Below are positions 21,914 to 33,563 of a DNA stretch of 41,511 nucleotides, one piece after another. The translations under genes and the position numbers were made by a program. The notes below the pieces were generated by a model. It had not been told where the DNA came from, searched no databases, and saw only the letters and a program-made list of their open reading frames with translations. The DNA lies in the NCBI GenBank assembly GCA_013115125.1, contig JABANN010000299.1, positions 1 to 41,511 on the forward strand, written 5' to 3'. Numbering within the stretch: position 1 is the first letter of the stretch; every line of letters begins with the position of its first letter. The stretch comes from Perkinsus olseni (lineage: Eukaryota > Perkinsozoa > Perkinsida).

Positions 21914-24900
21914 CTGTTGTAATCATCGTAATTGCAGAGGACTCTCTTTCGGATCATACTTTTCGATTTTTGCTCACCCGGCAAAGGTCACCGGTCCAAG
22001 CCTTGGACTCCAAGGATGTCGTCATTTTTTATCGTACTATGCTCGGTACCGATCCTTCAGGAGAGGCCGTTCACTGAAGCACAGAAGCTGCTGTCAGTTG
22101 GTTCCGAGCGTACTATATCCAGGCCCAAGGGCGACCGTTATTTGACTTTTTCTCAGCCGTATGTTATCTCTACTGCAGTTCTCTGTGCTTTGCTCGTCTG
22201 TGGTAGTGATACCGTGGGCGTCGCCGAATGATCGCTTTCAGCGAATGTCGGCGTCTAGTGGTGACTAACCATAGGTGAGGTAGATTTCTATAGTGATTAG
22301 GAGACTTGGGTTGATCTAGGGAAGACGGGAGTCGATCGAGTATCGAGATCAGATGCAATCTGATCTTTGCGAAGGCAGAATGAGCTTCGAGGAGTCGTGC
22401 CAAACAATTCGATCGTGGATAAACCTCATCAGAGCTTACTTCTATCCCGAACATCCAGGACAGAACAAGCCTTATGAATTAGAGTCGAGACAACGATGAT
22501 TTTTTCGGAGGAATCTGGTGACTCATGGCGACTTTCACCAAGAGTGACTCCTGAAGGACCCTACACGACAGTGGTTACGGAATATCCGAGCAAGAACTTC
22601 CATCTTGGTCTTATGCGTTCCAGTCCATGTTGGTCCAGTTGGTCTTAGTCCATGTTGGACTTCAGGATGAAAATTCACAAATTCTGTAGTTTTCCCAGAC
22701 CGCAGTGAATGAATGCCGCCTAACAGATAGTATTGGAGACCAGGAGGCTTTCCCGACTAATTCACACATTGCTCAAGACTTGGGATTGTAGCCTAGAATT
22801 TGTAGATGAAATCCTGTGGACTTGTGGACCTCCATGATCCACCAGTAAGTAGTCGTTTTGACTCATATGGTTGTCCGTTCCGCTACGATGTACGGTACAT
22901 CATGTACCCGCGACTATCGGAAACAGCACCGGACTCTGTGGGTTGTTCGCTGTTGCCGTCTACACTACTTGCGATCATCTGTCTAATATGAGAGACCTTC
23001 CTTCCTGGTCCCGGCAGCCCACTCGATCAGTAATTATCAGGGCCCTCTCTTTTGATGTTACACATGCATGGGTGACCTTCTACGAAATTCTGAAATGCCA
23101 ACTTGGCAATGCCAAGAGACATCAGCGCGACCATGGGCGACTCCGGTCTCGGTTTCACCAACAGTGGGATGGCTGGGGACAACGGATACCGTAGAAGCTC
23201 GATAGAGGTATCAGGTTACCTGATTCAGGTAGCAATGCTACCGTAGCATCATTAGATATTGCAAAGACCATGATGGTGCAGAGATCCTTGCTTCAAGGAT
23301 CGTTCTCGTCAGAGACCCCTGCCAATCTGGCAGTGCCGAAGCTGTCAATTCGAGCGAACGGCAGACGGCCAGTTGTGAGCGAGAGGCGGAAATACCGATG
23401 CGTCTAATGCAGATCTCAGCACTAGAGAATGAGCTGGATGCAGCCAGCGAATGAGTGAATAGGTCAGGTCTGCCCACTGGGCAGCCCAGTCTGGGCTGAC
23501 GGTGGCACTCTCGGCATTGCCAAGAGTAGGCTTGAGAGAAAATTCGTGCTCCTTCCCGTCTCGCGTTTACCACGAACAGGCTGTTGAACAGCCGCTGTTC
23601 GGAATAGCAGGGAAGAAGCAACTGTGATCTTAACGAGTGACAACTCGCTAGACCCACATTGAAAAATTGAGACGGAGCAGCACTTCGCGGCTGTGCGCGG
23701 GTGCGCGCCTTGCGAGCTGTCCCTGCAGACAATGGCACTCAGGCGGTGTTAGTAGTAACACCCGCACCGGTTGACTCAACAACACCTGGGATGGACATAG
23801 GATTGAGAATAATGGGAATCAAAGCTTGTTCTTCTATCCATTTCAGCCGATGGGCTGCAACCGTTTCATGCAGCGAATAATGGGCGAGCGAGATTCGTGC
23901 GTACGCGCGCGAACAGGCGGCCTGAGTCAGGCCCTTAGGATTTGTGTGCAGTACACTATAACTCAGTACAGTGTGGCTATTTGAGACGGCACTCAAAGAG
24001 GGGTGAAACTGGACTCAAGAGGACGCTAGTGCGAAGCGCATAGTAAGGTCAGATGGTTTTGTGAGACTAATGATACGCAGCAGCAGTGAAGGTGAGTGTA
24101 GCGATGATAGTCTAACAGCTGAGTAGTACTCAACCTGGCTGTAGCTGTTACATAGCGTATACTATAGTCGTCACTATTTTGTCACTATAATTCACGTGCT
24201 CGGAACAGCTAGCCGTCAGTCACTGACGGTCAGTGACGACGCTCCCATTAGTAATTAATGATTAAAAATGAAATTATTGATTAATTTTCTTTTACCAACC
24301 CATCCTCGTTACGTGACCGAAGGAAGCGGATCTTGTCTGCGGTATCGTTTGGGCCGAAGCCCACTGAAACTCAACTCAGTGCGTGCAGCGATGACCAAAG
24401 TCCGGGTCCCAGATGAAACACTGTTGCCTTTAGATAAACCTTCAATGTCGCGGTAAACGTTTCATCTCCAGGCCCACGCGCCACGACAGAGTGACCATGT
24501 TGGTAAAATCCGCGGCCAGTGAGGACCGCCCAGAGTTATCGCTGAGTCAGTTGCGATTCGCAACTTGCGAGACCCCAATGAGCTAGCTCGGAGTATCCAC
24601 GTCTGGCGTCACGGCATGTTTGTCTCCCACTGTGCACGCGTGAAGATCTCTACCCGCAATAACAAATCCGTTGCTCTGAGCAACTTGCTCAGCCGTTGAT
24701 GTGATCGGAGGAACTCTCAGGAAGTCGTTCTTACCCAACTCTACGATAACATCGTAACGATATTCTGAGCATTCCCTCGGAAAGAGTACGAGCATTAAAG
24801 TAGTGCTTGCTTCTTTTCAGTCAACACGCATGCACAATCTCCCGAATCGAGCACGCTATCAGGACGCGCAATGAACGGCTGCTGCCTTGCATGAGAGGCG

Positions 24901-25084
24901 ACGCGGAGTTGCTCGTCTGATGGTCTCCTGATTCTAGTGTCTCCTGGTCTCCTGACTCTCCTCACAGCGGTGCCCACTCATCAGCGGCTGATTTCAATGA
25001 TGAACCATCATTGATGGTCCCCAGCTGCTGATCGACCCATTCTCCTGTTCGAATTCGCCGAAGCTTTGTTTACTTTCTCGAAGC
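21914..25084. other. Spacer; one possible minus-strand exon, otherwise echo repeats
   Basis: Minus frame 24583-24795 begins MLVLFPRECSEYRYDVIVEL and has a GTAAGA donor after that; it loosely resembles the first exon of the gene at 40402 and lies head-to-head with S2. The rest shows no gene. The 22-24 kb part is rich in short inverted repeats, for example TCCTTG-CTT-CAAGGA at 23288 and GCCCA-CTGGGC-AGCCCAG-TCTGGGC near 23471. Confidence 0.35.
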
Positions 25085-25837
25085 ATGAACTTCCTATCAG
25101 CCTTCCTCGTCTCCTTCCTCCTCGCCTTGGTTGATGCTCAAACCGTCGGCAGGTATGAGCTTGTATACGACAAAGAACGATTCATTCTCGACGTCACCGA
25201 AGGTCAGATGGTGTTCATGACGGTTTACTGTAATTGTGGCAAAGGATTCTACACCGACGGCCCGTATCGTCTCTTGAAGGGATCTGGTCTTTATGAGTAC
25301 ATCATCGACTTCAGCGGCGTGTGCGAGGACGGTGCTCACTGGTACATCGGCATCAGATCGATCTGCACAGACACTTGTCTCGTCGACGGCGACTTCAGGA
25401 CGATCACCTTCGATTCTCCCGACACTCTCACAACCACCGTTGGCAACAAGACGGCCACCTTCTCGAGGTCCACCCATTTGCTAGTCTCGAACCAATATTA
25501 CTACTATGACAGGACCATGAACAGGAAGTTCTACTTTGCGGTGCGTTCTGATGGAATGCTCGCGATGAAGGTGACGTGCAGCCCCTCGATCTTCCGTAAA
25601 ACGATCCACGGCGAGTTCCGTCTTGTCCGTAATGATCGTAGATTCTCTTATATAACTTATGACCTGGTCCCCGCTGGTCGTGGATCCGTGGAAGCTTTCC
25701 AAGCACGCTTGGCGTGTGCATGTGAGCTAACCACATCGCCACAAGACTTCACATACCTCGCCATAGCGACCGAAGGCACGATGTTCACTGAGTTCAGAGG
25801 CGCTCGCATATATCTCGAGGCCGAGAAGGATATTTGA
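25085..25837 (+). CDS. Secreted two-domain protein, 250-aa subfamily (S2)
   Basis: An intronless 250-aa paralogue of S1 with a signal peptide (1-19, ends LVDAQ). Shared blocks include YCNCGKGFYTDGPYRLLKG, IIDFSGVCE, DFRTITFDSPDTLTTTVGNK and GEFRLVRNDRRFSYITYDL. The middle (about 140-175) is the most diverged part. Domain 2 keeps VEAFQARLACACE, QDFTYLAIA and TEFRGARIYLEAEK. S2 lost one Cys of S1 (CG to SG after LLKG) and the CRC pair in domain 2. 3' flanks of S1 and S2 stay similar for about 300 bp, so they arose by duplication of a larger block. Start set by the signal peptide; AG stands one base before ATG. Function unknown. Confidence 0.85.
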   Translation: MNFLSAFLVSFLLALVDAQTVGRYELVYDKERFILDVTEGQMVFMTVYCNCGKGFYTDGPYRLLKGSGLYEYIIDFSGVCEDGAHWYIGIRSICTDTCLVDGDFRTITFDSPDTLTTTVGNKTATFSRSTHLLVSNQYYYYDRTMNRKFYFAVRSDGMLAMKVTCSPSIFRKTIHGEFRLVRNDRRFSYITYDLVPAGRGSVEAFQARLACACELTTSPQDFTYLAIATEGTMFTEFRGARIYLEAEKDI

Positions 25838-26587
25838 ATGTTATTATCAGCACTAGTCGCGTGACTCTTCCATCAACAAGATTTTTCCTGAAAAAAATAT
25901 TTTCGATATTCGGCATTGATATTTGATTTTTTCTCAGCCGTTCATTATCTCTTTTGCACTTAGCTGTGCCATGGTGTGGTCGATGTATCTGTAGTAGTGG
26001 TACTGTGGAGCGTGGCCAGTACCCGCTTCTTGCAACCATCGACTTCCAGTGATGGGGTGGATTTCTATTGTGTTATGATCATGCTTGAGTTCACTCAGTG
26101 CCACACTAGCATGCGAAATTGCCGCCGTTGGTGTGGTTGATCTCGTAAACCCTCATCCGGCCGAGAGTCAAGATGAGAACGCGTAATCTGACGCTCGAGT
26201 CGTCCCCGCTCACTCGTCATCGTGAACGGTTCTCTCGTGCCCTCTTTTCGCAGCACCGATTGGTGATGACTTTCTTCCCGTACCCAGGATAATGTGGCCA
26301 AAGTCTCAACCCTCGTTCTCAGCTCTCGAAACATCGCTTACCAACTCGACGGCTTCCTTCACATCGGAAGCGTGACGTATGCCCACCCATGATATCGATC
26401 ACGCTATCACTGCGATGAGCAACGACCGTGCCGCCCTGGTAGGACCTCAATGGATGCACACGTGCTGTGTTAACTGCTTGAAACTACTAAATAGTAGTAC
26501 TAATCCCGATCTCCGTTTTGTCCTGCCTGTCAACGGTTCACCCGTGTTAAACCCCTATCAGCACTCCTACCAGCGTTTTTAACCAGT
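25838..26587. other. Spacer with relic of the gene family seen at 40402
   Basis: Bases 25918-26070 resemble the 3' flank of S1. On the minus strand, about 26394-26465 reads IEVLPGRHGRCSSQ and a stop, matching IEVPPGPVTPGR...RCSSPQL of the 40402 gene, followed by the shared GCGTGATCGATATC. This is a remnant of that head-to-head neighbour. Nothing else recognised. Confidence 0.5.
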
Positions 26588-27313
26588 ATGTTGCTCATCC
26601 TTGGTACGATCATCTTTGCGCTGCTCTGGCCGACCAACGCCCAGGCGGTCGGCAAATACACTCATGATGCGGGAAGATACTGGGTTTTTGTGGACATTGA
26701 TGAGGAGAAGAAGATGCATTTGACGCTGTCCTGCTCTGGTGGAAAGACTTTTGAAGCCGGACCCTACAATCTAACAGCCACTCGTGGTTACCAAGAGTAC
26801 ATGATCGACTATGATGGGAGTCAGGATATCCCCTCGGTGTTGTTCGATAAGATCAGAAAGTTATGCCCTGACGTCTTGCTCTTCGACAGCGATCTTCGTA
26901 CTGTCACTCATACCTCTGGTGACACTCTCAGCATCATGCTGGAAAGCATGCCCGTTACCGTTGCCAGGATGGGGCTCCCACTAGAAGCGAATACTTACCA
27001 GTTCAGCAGGGGGAGTATGAACGTTTACATCATCATTGACGAGTACCGGAAGGCGACGTTCACCGTAAAATGCGGTAGATACACGGTGAAAGCCGAGTTC
27101 CGTCCTGCACGCAACTACGTCAGTCGTCCGTACTTGTCCTACGATTTTTCCAATGAGGTCGGTAAGGAAAGCATCGAGAAATTCAAAGAACGAGTGAGTT
27201 ATAAGTGCAGTATCCCTCTCCACGAGAGGGACCTCTCCCATTTGGTTGTTGCAAGCCCCAAGACGCTATTCTCGGAGCTGCATTGGCGTCGTATAAGTCT
27301 CACAGCGAAGTAG
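26588..27313 (+). CDS. Secreted two-domain protein, 241-aa subfamily (S3)
   Basis: An intronless 241-aa protein with a signal peptide (1-19, ends PTNAQ). It belongs to the same fold family as S1/S2 but a second subfamily: VGKY start, GPYNLTATRGYQEYMIDYDG, LFDKIRKLCPD, DLRTVTHTSGDTLS, then KAEFRPARN, SIEKFKERVSYKC and LFSELHWRRISLTAK. The minus-strand gene at 39538-40266 is its closest relative. A splice-acceptor-like TTTTTAACCAG ends one base before the ATG, as in that relative, so a 5' UTR intron or trans-splicing is possible. Fewer Cys than S1/S2. Function unknown. Confidence 0.85.
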   Translation: MLLILGTIIFALLWPTNAQAVGKYTHDAGRYWVFVDIDEEKKMHLTLSCSGGKTFEAGPYNLTATRGYQEYMIDYDGSQDIPSVLFDKIRKLCPDVLLFDSDLRTVTHTSGDTLSIMLESMPVTVARMGLPLEANTYQFSRGSMNVYIIIDEYRKATFTVKCGRYTVKAEFRPARNYVSRPYLSYDFSNEVGKESIEKFKERVSYKCSIPLHERDLSHLVVASPKTLFSELHWRRISLTAK

Positions 27314-28646
27314 GCACGCCCTGCTCACCGCCTCACCGGTGCTTTTCCGGCAGAAGTTATCTGGACGTGAGTAACTCTAGGAGGCCGTCTTTTTCGCCAG
27401 GTATCAGAGATACCAATGATTGTTATTACCACAACACACAATGGTTCGTATATGGTTTTTCATCCTTCCTTCAATGCAGACTTCACATTCGCAATGGAGC
27501 TCTGCGGGGACCAGGATGGACAGCTTTTGACATATAAGTTACAAACCACATCGTTAGCCGGTCTCAGTGGAGATTTTTTCATCGGCCCAAAGAGTGCGGA
27601 TTCGTCAATTAGGACCTTTCTTCGAGAGCAGAATGAACGGGAGGTATGGCAATGATCCGGGCCCGCTTCGCGGGTGTGCAGAGTCCTGCACCTCCATTCG
27701 TGGGTTCAACTTGGATTCCTAGTCTAGGGAGAGTATGGATAGGGCCCTGCCTCGACTCACAGCGACAACGTGGGACCGTTTCCTATTTGTTTGCGGACCC
27801 TGCTTATCCACACACAACCCAGTAGACTCTACTCCGGAACGCTCCTTCCTGGAGGGAGCGTCCCAGAAGACCAGAGGACCTCTTGGTTTCTCCCAACTCA
27901 GGGCAAAGGTGCTTTTTCAAAAAGCTTTTAGAAGCTGGGGAACCTGTACGAATACTGTTTTGCCGTTGGAGCGCAGTCCACAAAGTGAGATTTCCAATGA
28001 TCCCCGAGAGAGCTGGAGTGAAACATGTCGTTTTCGAATGACCGCAAATGTCCGTACAAGTTTGTTGCTTCTCCGTTGTTGCTCATAGTCAACGTAAAAC
28101 TAGAAGGAGTGTAAGGTTTTCCTACCTACCTCTATTCAGGGGGTTCGAGTATTAGCTATGCACGCACGCACAAGGCGATGGCACATGATGAGTAACAGAG
28201 TTTCAATCTGGTGGTCAGATTCTGGTGATGGGGTGACGTTGGAAGGTCCTAATGCCTGAGTAACCCCTCGCGAGTGTCCAATCATATTAAGTCCTCACTC
28301 GATTCACGGTTGTCAATGAGACGCTGACCCCTCGACACAGGGATGATGCAGCTGTTCAACTGTTGAACTTCAACAGCTGAGGTTCAGACTCGCCAGCGAC
28401 CGAAGCGTCGAACAATCAACAACATCATCATCATCGAAGCAATTCTCGGCTTTCTCACCCTGGAGAACCCTCACAAAGCTCGGCACCGTCATTGGCTTAC
28501 TGCGGGAAGATTCGGTCGATAATACACCGGTCGATCTTGCCATCAACGCATGTCCCATTCAGCACACATCGATCACGCCGTAGCTGCGCTCTCATCGCTC
28601 GAGCTATTTATCACGCTCGTAAGAAACGGTTCGTTGCGTACTTGAT
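27314..28646 (+). pseudogene. Spacer holding a fragment of the secreted family (27416-27654)
   Basis: The frame at 27416-27654 reads like the first part of domain 2 of this family: TFAMELC, then LLTYKL, GDFFIGP and SSIRTFLRE, which parallel KVKC, AEFR and SIEKFKER. It lacks a signal peptide and an end, so it is a relic. At 28547-28620 a block containing ATCGATCACGCCGTAGCTGC resembles the upstream blocks at 26394 and, inverted, 40790-40815. Otherwise no gene. Confidence 0.4.
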
Positions 28647-29400
28647 ATGGCTATCTTACTAAGAGGAGGCGTTATTGCTCTTATGCTGTTGTTTGCGGCA
28701 CACGGCCAGCTTGTTGGGAGATATGGTCGTGTGTTCGCGGGTCATTGGGTGCCTCTGGAGGTGAACGAGGAGAAGAGGTTCAAATTCAAGTTCTACTGCG
28801 ATGGACAGATCTTTGAAGGCTGCACATATCGTTTGTTGCCCGTAAATCATCTGTATGTGATCGATTACCTGAAGAGTGCTGATGATAGAAGTTCTATCAT
28901 AGAACCCACCTTTTCGACAAGGTGAAGACGATCTGCAAGAATTTCTCTTTCAATGAGCACACTGACTGACTCTTCGCAATCTCTTTTGACAATAAAAAGG
29001 ACAAACCTCCAAACAACGGTTGAGAGAGAACCCTTCGGTCACTTTCTGGAGGTTGGCACCACCTCGGAGACCTGCTACGTATCGACACCAAGCGAGTAGT
29101 GTGAGTATCGCCATGACTGCCAGCAAAGACTCATCACACATTGAAATAACCCTCAGCTGCGGTAAAGATGATGTGAAAGAAGAACTGGCCACTTCACCGG
29201 GGAACAGCTTTCATGGGTTTTTCGCCTATGTGCCGGACGCTGCTCAGATCAATGCCTACAAAGATGCTGTTGGAAAATTTTGCGGTACTTCTCTGTCATC
29301 GTTAGATCTCACTTCCTTCGCATTCGTTACCGAGAAGTCTGTGCTATCGGAGCTCTACGGCGAATTCATAACTCTCACAGCAAACACAGTTTCGTCGTAG
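28647..29400 (+). pseudogene. Secreted two-domain protein, decayed copy (S4)
   Basis: The first frame (28647-28925) gives a signal peptide (ends AAHGQ), VGRY, GCTYRLLPV and YVIDYLKS. A third frame around 28910-28970 gives LFDKVKTICKNF, matching LFDKIRKLC of S3. A later frame (about 29100-29400) gives EITLSCGKDD, INAYKDAVGKFCG, and the family end LSELYGEFITLTA. The middle is shifted and interrupted at several points, while the relatives are intronless, so decay is more likely than introns. It is closest to the 241-aa subfamily. Confidence 0.65.
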
Positions 29401-30714
29401 CTCGTTTGGTCATATCGTGCCATTCTTAATATCCTGCTGCTGTTTCCAATGTTGTTGTGAGCGGTTTTCACTCGGCTCACGGGGGCCTCATCTAGAGGTC
29501 ATCATTGACGCATTCATTCTCGCTTCAGGCGGCCCAGCCGTTTTTCTGAAGCTCGACGTACCCTGGCCGAAATGCGACGGGACTAACGACAACGGGTTAT
29601 ACCACTGTACAGGGTCATTAACCGAGCAGGTGTGTCAGCACCAGAAGACCCGGTCTTCTGTCTTTAAGACCGTGTGCACCATCATCCCGTTCTAGTGGTG
29701 ATGATGATGATCAGCAGCAGCAGCAGCAGCAGCAGCTTCAATCTGCGCCTTCGAGTCGCCGGAGAGCTTTTTTCTCCTAGACGGATTGGAGTTGAGTCGA
29801 GGTATGCTCAATGGGCAAGCAAGAATTGAATGTGATAATCACACTGTGAAATGCGATGCCAACAATAAGAAGTGGCATCAGCGCTCTCTCGTCAGGCGCT
29901 CCTGTCCAGTTGAATCGACTAAACTGATCATCCAAACTCGAAGCAGGAGTGAGATGGTTGCCTCGACGACGTAATAATAAGTTCTTGGAACGATGTAGGA
30001 GCCGCTGTAAATTCTGCGACTCGTTACCAAGTTACCGCGACCACCAGTTCGGGCTCTCGTTGGGCTTTAACTACAACACTGGCCCACGCAGTCTGGGGGA
30101 ACGAGTCTCGACTATGCCAAACCATACTCGCTATGGTCCTGATGAGCTACTCGAGTCTCGAGCTGTCCAGCTGAAGAGGGGGGATACCGATACTAGGATC
30201 GATCTCGAAGATCGATGCTGTTGGATCTCAGAAGATTTTCTCAGAGTCGTCTTCCTGAGGCGGAGCTCGGTCAAACTCTCACAATCACTCCAATCGATGG
30301 TCATCATTCATGACTGGAAACACGGCACGAATAAAAAAGCTAACAGCGGATCACCTGCCCGCAGATAGTGTTATCTCAGTGCAAAAAATATCCTCTATGA
30401 TGCGAGGGTAGTCAATCTTACCTACCCACACAAAACACCACCATGCAGTCGTCTCTCCTCAGTTCCAACTTCGGAACTCGACATAGGGAGTCGAGAGGCC
30501 GCGCGCTGGCCCAGCTTATGATGCTAGTCTGTCTACTTCATCTACTGCGCACGACGTCACACTGTCTCCTCGACAATTCCACGGGAGGCATTTTGAATGC
30601 ATCATTCAACGAAACCCTACTATCAACAAACCTCGTCTCGCAGCTAACGCGCATCATCTACAGGGCGCCGATTAAAAAAGGGCCCGTCCCTCACGGATTC
30701 TTGGAGCGAACGAG
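29401..30714 (+). other. Spacer; one weak ORF
   Basis: ORF 30443-30727 (94 aa) has a hydrophobic stretch (ALAQLMMLVCLLHLL) that could be a signal anchor, but no relatives are recognised and its end overlaps the minus gene at 30715. Frame 29417-29695 is Cys-containing and unsupported. A (CAG)8 tract lies at 29712-29735, after a GATGAT run. Confidence 0.3.
29712..29735 (+). repeat. CAG trinucleotide microsatellite
   Basis: Eight uninterrupted CAG units, preceded by a short GAT repeat; not in a supported coding frame. Confidence 0.95.
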
Positions 30715-31076
30715 CTATGTGTTGTAACGCACATCATGTGCGGACCCTGCAGTTAGGTGGCCGAAGGGGCGCAGAAGGGGCGATAGGAAAGAAGAAGTCC
30801 CACCCAGATGGATACCATCAGCTGTCAGGTGCCCCCGCAAAGCCTCTCTGATTTCTTCTGGTCGCATCTTCCAACCCGCCAGGGTCTCAACAATATCATC
30901 AGCTTTGATGTACCCAGAAGGACCGTGAGTCTCCTCGCTGAGGGGAAAAGGGAAGAAATCGACCATCATAGTGATCAAGTAGCAACTCACTCCCGCCCAT
31001 TCTTTTGCGCATCTGAACCATTGCTCAAGTTGCCGTGTCTCCCGCTGATGGTTCTCCTCGACGATTTCGCGGCCAT
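30715..31076 (-). CDS. Small three-exon protein, 79 aa, unknown
   Basis: Exons (minus) 31076-30991, 30937-30816 and 30746-30715 join with perfect phase; introns are 53 and 69 nt with GTGAGT/GTATCC donors and CCTCAG/CTGCAG acceptors. The start is Ser/Arg/Gly-rich (MAAKSSRRTISGRHGN), followed by a compact helical part, SGYIKADDIVETLAGWKM then PEEIREALRGHLTADG, and a short tail VRYNT. The middle faintly resembles winged-helix parts such as that of tRNA 2'-phosphotransferase, but this is not enough to name it. Upstream exons are possible. Confidence 0.55.
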
Positions 31077-33563
31077 TGAGGGTCGTCCTGGCCTCCGGCG
31101 AATCTCCGACATATCCTCATGACGGAATGCGTCGAGAAGCCTGGCAGAGGGTATGCAGCAGCAGTCGTTCCAGTGGATGGGAAATGTGGCACTCTCAAGT
31201 TCATCGATCTATTCTTTACGTCAATTTTCACGTCAATTTTCACGTGATCATGTGGACTGATGAATCAAAAACTCTTGCTCAACCAACTTCAACGAGTTCA
31301 ATACGTAGATAACACGAAGTGGAATACAGTGGAGCACATTTCTCTTCCCCTTTAGACAGCGCGGTAGTAGACCACAACCTTAGCGTTTTGTTATCCGGGT
31401 GAGACAATAACCAGAAAGATATTTGAGAGTTCGATCTCAGGCAAGTACCCCGGGTAACACTAGAGCTCAGCAGGAGACAGCGACACAATATCCGTGCGGG
31501 GTGCGCGAACACCGATATGGTGCAGTGCCCGTCAGAGTTATACCAGATCGATGCCCAGCTCGGTCAAGATTCTTTACTTGAGATTGTGGATGACGCAACT
31601 TTCACCCGGCGGTGAGGCATTGCTTACCGGTTGATAAGTGTGTCGACCGGTTGCAGCTCTCTCAGGAGCTCTATGACCTGCTCTAAGTTCAATCGGGCAT
31701 GCTTCGCCGAATCTGACAAGGGTTGTGTATTAGACCAATCCGCATAATGCTCTGAGGGAATTGTGGGAATCCCGTTTCACTAGTTAGGATGCTTCACCCT
31801 CTTGCGGTGGCTTCACCTCGCTCTAACTAATCCGTACTGTCGGCGTTGGACTTCAAACTCACACACATCATCTCAGACGATCCCACCACGTACAAGAGGT
31901 AGTACAACGAAGAAAACTTGTTATCGAGTGCTCAATGCGGCCATGAGAACGGCGCTCCAACACGGAGTCTGCTGACCAGGGCAAGGTCTGCGTTTGCGCA
32001 CGCGCGCAAGATACGCACAGTGGCTCCTGTTCTCGGCACAACAGTATCAATGCATGAGTAATTGAATCACCCATGCCAACTCATTAGTAAGCGGGAATTA
32101 CTAATTCCCGCTCAGCTCATCAGTATCGCCCCCACAATTCTCACTTCCCCAATTTGGACTCCAAACTTTGAAAAGACCATCGAACGCCGTGATCGATCCT
32201 TCCAAGTAAATTCTACATCGATCACTAAGTTATCAAATCTCAAACGCGAAGGAAAAATTCTGAAAAGGCGAGAATTCATTTTTCCTCCCGAGCCTTGCCT
32301 GAACGCCTGGACTTGACCAGCTCCCTTATTCTCCTTTCTAAGTCCTGTTCTGCAGGTCTGATGCCGAATGACATGAGCAGAGCTGCAGTTTGTTGATACG
32401 TGATGCTGAGAAACCCCCCAGGTCCCGGGTTCGAACCCCGCACCCGGCATCTCTACTCACCTCTCCTTGGCGATGTCAAGTAGCTTGTCGCTCTTTTTTC
32501 TAGGTGTTTGTCGAGGAGCGTATTTTCGATTTTTGTCGATTTGATGGCGAAACGCCATCACAACCTCTCGCAACCGCCACTCGGGTATTCCGTACCTGGC
32601 GAGAAAAAAATCTTCGCTGTGCGCAAAGATATCAAGTGTTGCACAAAATGTTCACCCATCGCCTCTCACGGTCGAGGATACCAGGCTCATGCGACCTCAG
32701 CTCGAAGAGAACGAGAGTGAGAACCCGCATCATGCCGGGATACATTCTTTCCCAGTAGTGCAATCTGATCCAATACAGCTCTCTAAATATTGTTCATCAC
32801 GAAATAATTGTCTCAATTCAATTCCGTTCGGTTTTTGCTGTGTCGTTTACAGCGTGACGCTATTGCACATTACTCTGATGTTATTATTATGTACGCTTTC
32901 GTGAAAGCCTTAGGCTTCTACTCATGACGAGCGTTTATCTACCACACTCACTTCAACATGCATTCTGACTCGACCTCTGTTGAACCGACAGAATCTCCCT
33001 CGAGGTTCATTAATAATGGAAAGAATCTCCGAGCAAAGCTGTACCCCACCAGACTCGGTGCCTGCAGTGTCTGCGTAACACAATTACGGTGTGAAGCAAA
33101 CCGTCACGCAAATCACTCTTTCGATGATAACTTGCCAAGTTTAAAGAACTTCTTAGTCATGAAAAATATCAAAAAAAACTCAATTCTCATCTACAGTCAT
33201 GAATTCCAATTCTCTCAACTACTCTCCACACTATCTGCCCCATCTCGTTCACCCAGCCTATCATTCCAGCCAGTCATGAGCCCAATCTACTCATGCCACG
33301 TTCTACAACACCAACTTACACAACAAGATCGTGCAAAGTGACTTACATGAGTCTACATAACACAACTGAACTGTGCTCACAATACTAGCGTACCCTCCTT
33401 AACTCCAATTCCTCTAAACTAATTCACACTCTCTCTGCTCTATCTCGTTTACTATGGACCAAATCTATTTTCGCTGTGTTCTACCCAACATCCCTTACAA
33501 CGAAATGGTGCAAATCTTCCGAATTAACAACACTAAGCTGTCTCTCATGAAACGCAATAATCG
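31077..33563. other. Spacer; one possible exon and a tRNA-like sequence
   Basis: A possible + exon, 32504-32584, encodes VFVEERIFDFCRFDGETPS and more, flanked by a CTTTTTTCTAG acceptor and a GTATTC donor; the following bases contain AATCTTCGCTGTGCGC, the motif seen in trehalase introns. No partner exon was found. Bases 31540-31900 and 32958-33341 contain open frames without support. Confidence 0.3.
32360..32451 (+). tRNA. tRNA-like sequence, degenerate
   Basis: Ends GATGCCG and CGGCATC can pair over 7 bp, and near the 3' end is a strong T-arm, GGTCCCGGGTTCGAACCCC. At 92 nt it is long, and D and anticodon arms do not fold convincingly, so a pseudo-tRNA or tRNA-derived repeat is more likely than a working tRNA. 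Confidence 0.25.

Noticed and set aside
25097-25477. 126-codon minus frame inside S2
   Set aside because: Antisense shadow; the + frame has a signal peptide and three paralogues.
28647-29400. S4 as a working gene with introns
   Set aside because: The relatives are intronless, and no GT-AG pair restores a full domain 1 to domain 2 frame.
32112-32450. Minus frame beginning MPGAGFEPGTWG
   Set aside because: This wording is the usual false translation of the complement of a tRNA T-arm, which is present at 32418-32440.
32958-33341. 127-codon + frame
   Set aside because: Ser/His/Gln-rich, no relatives, in spacer DNA between minus-strand genes.
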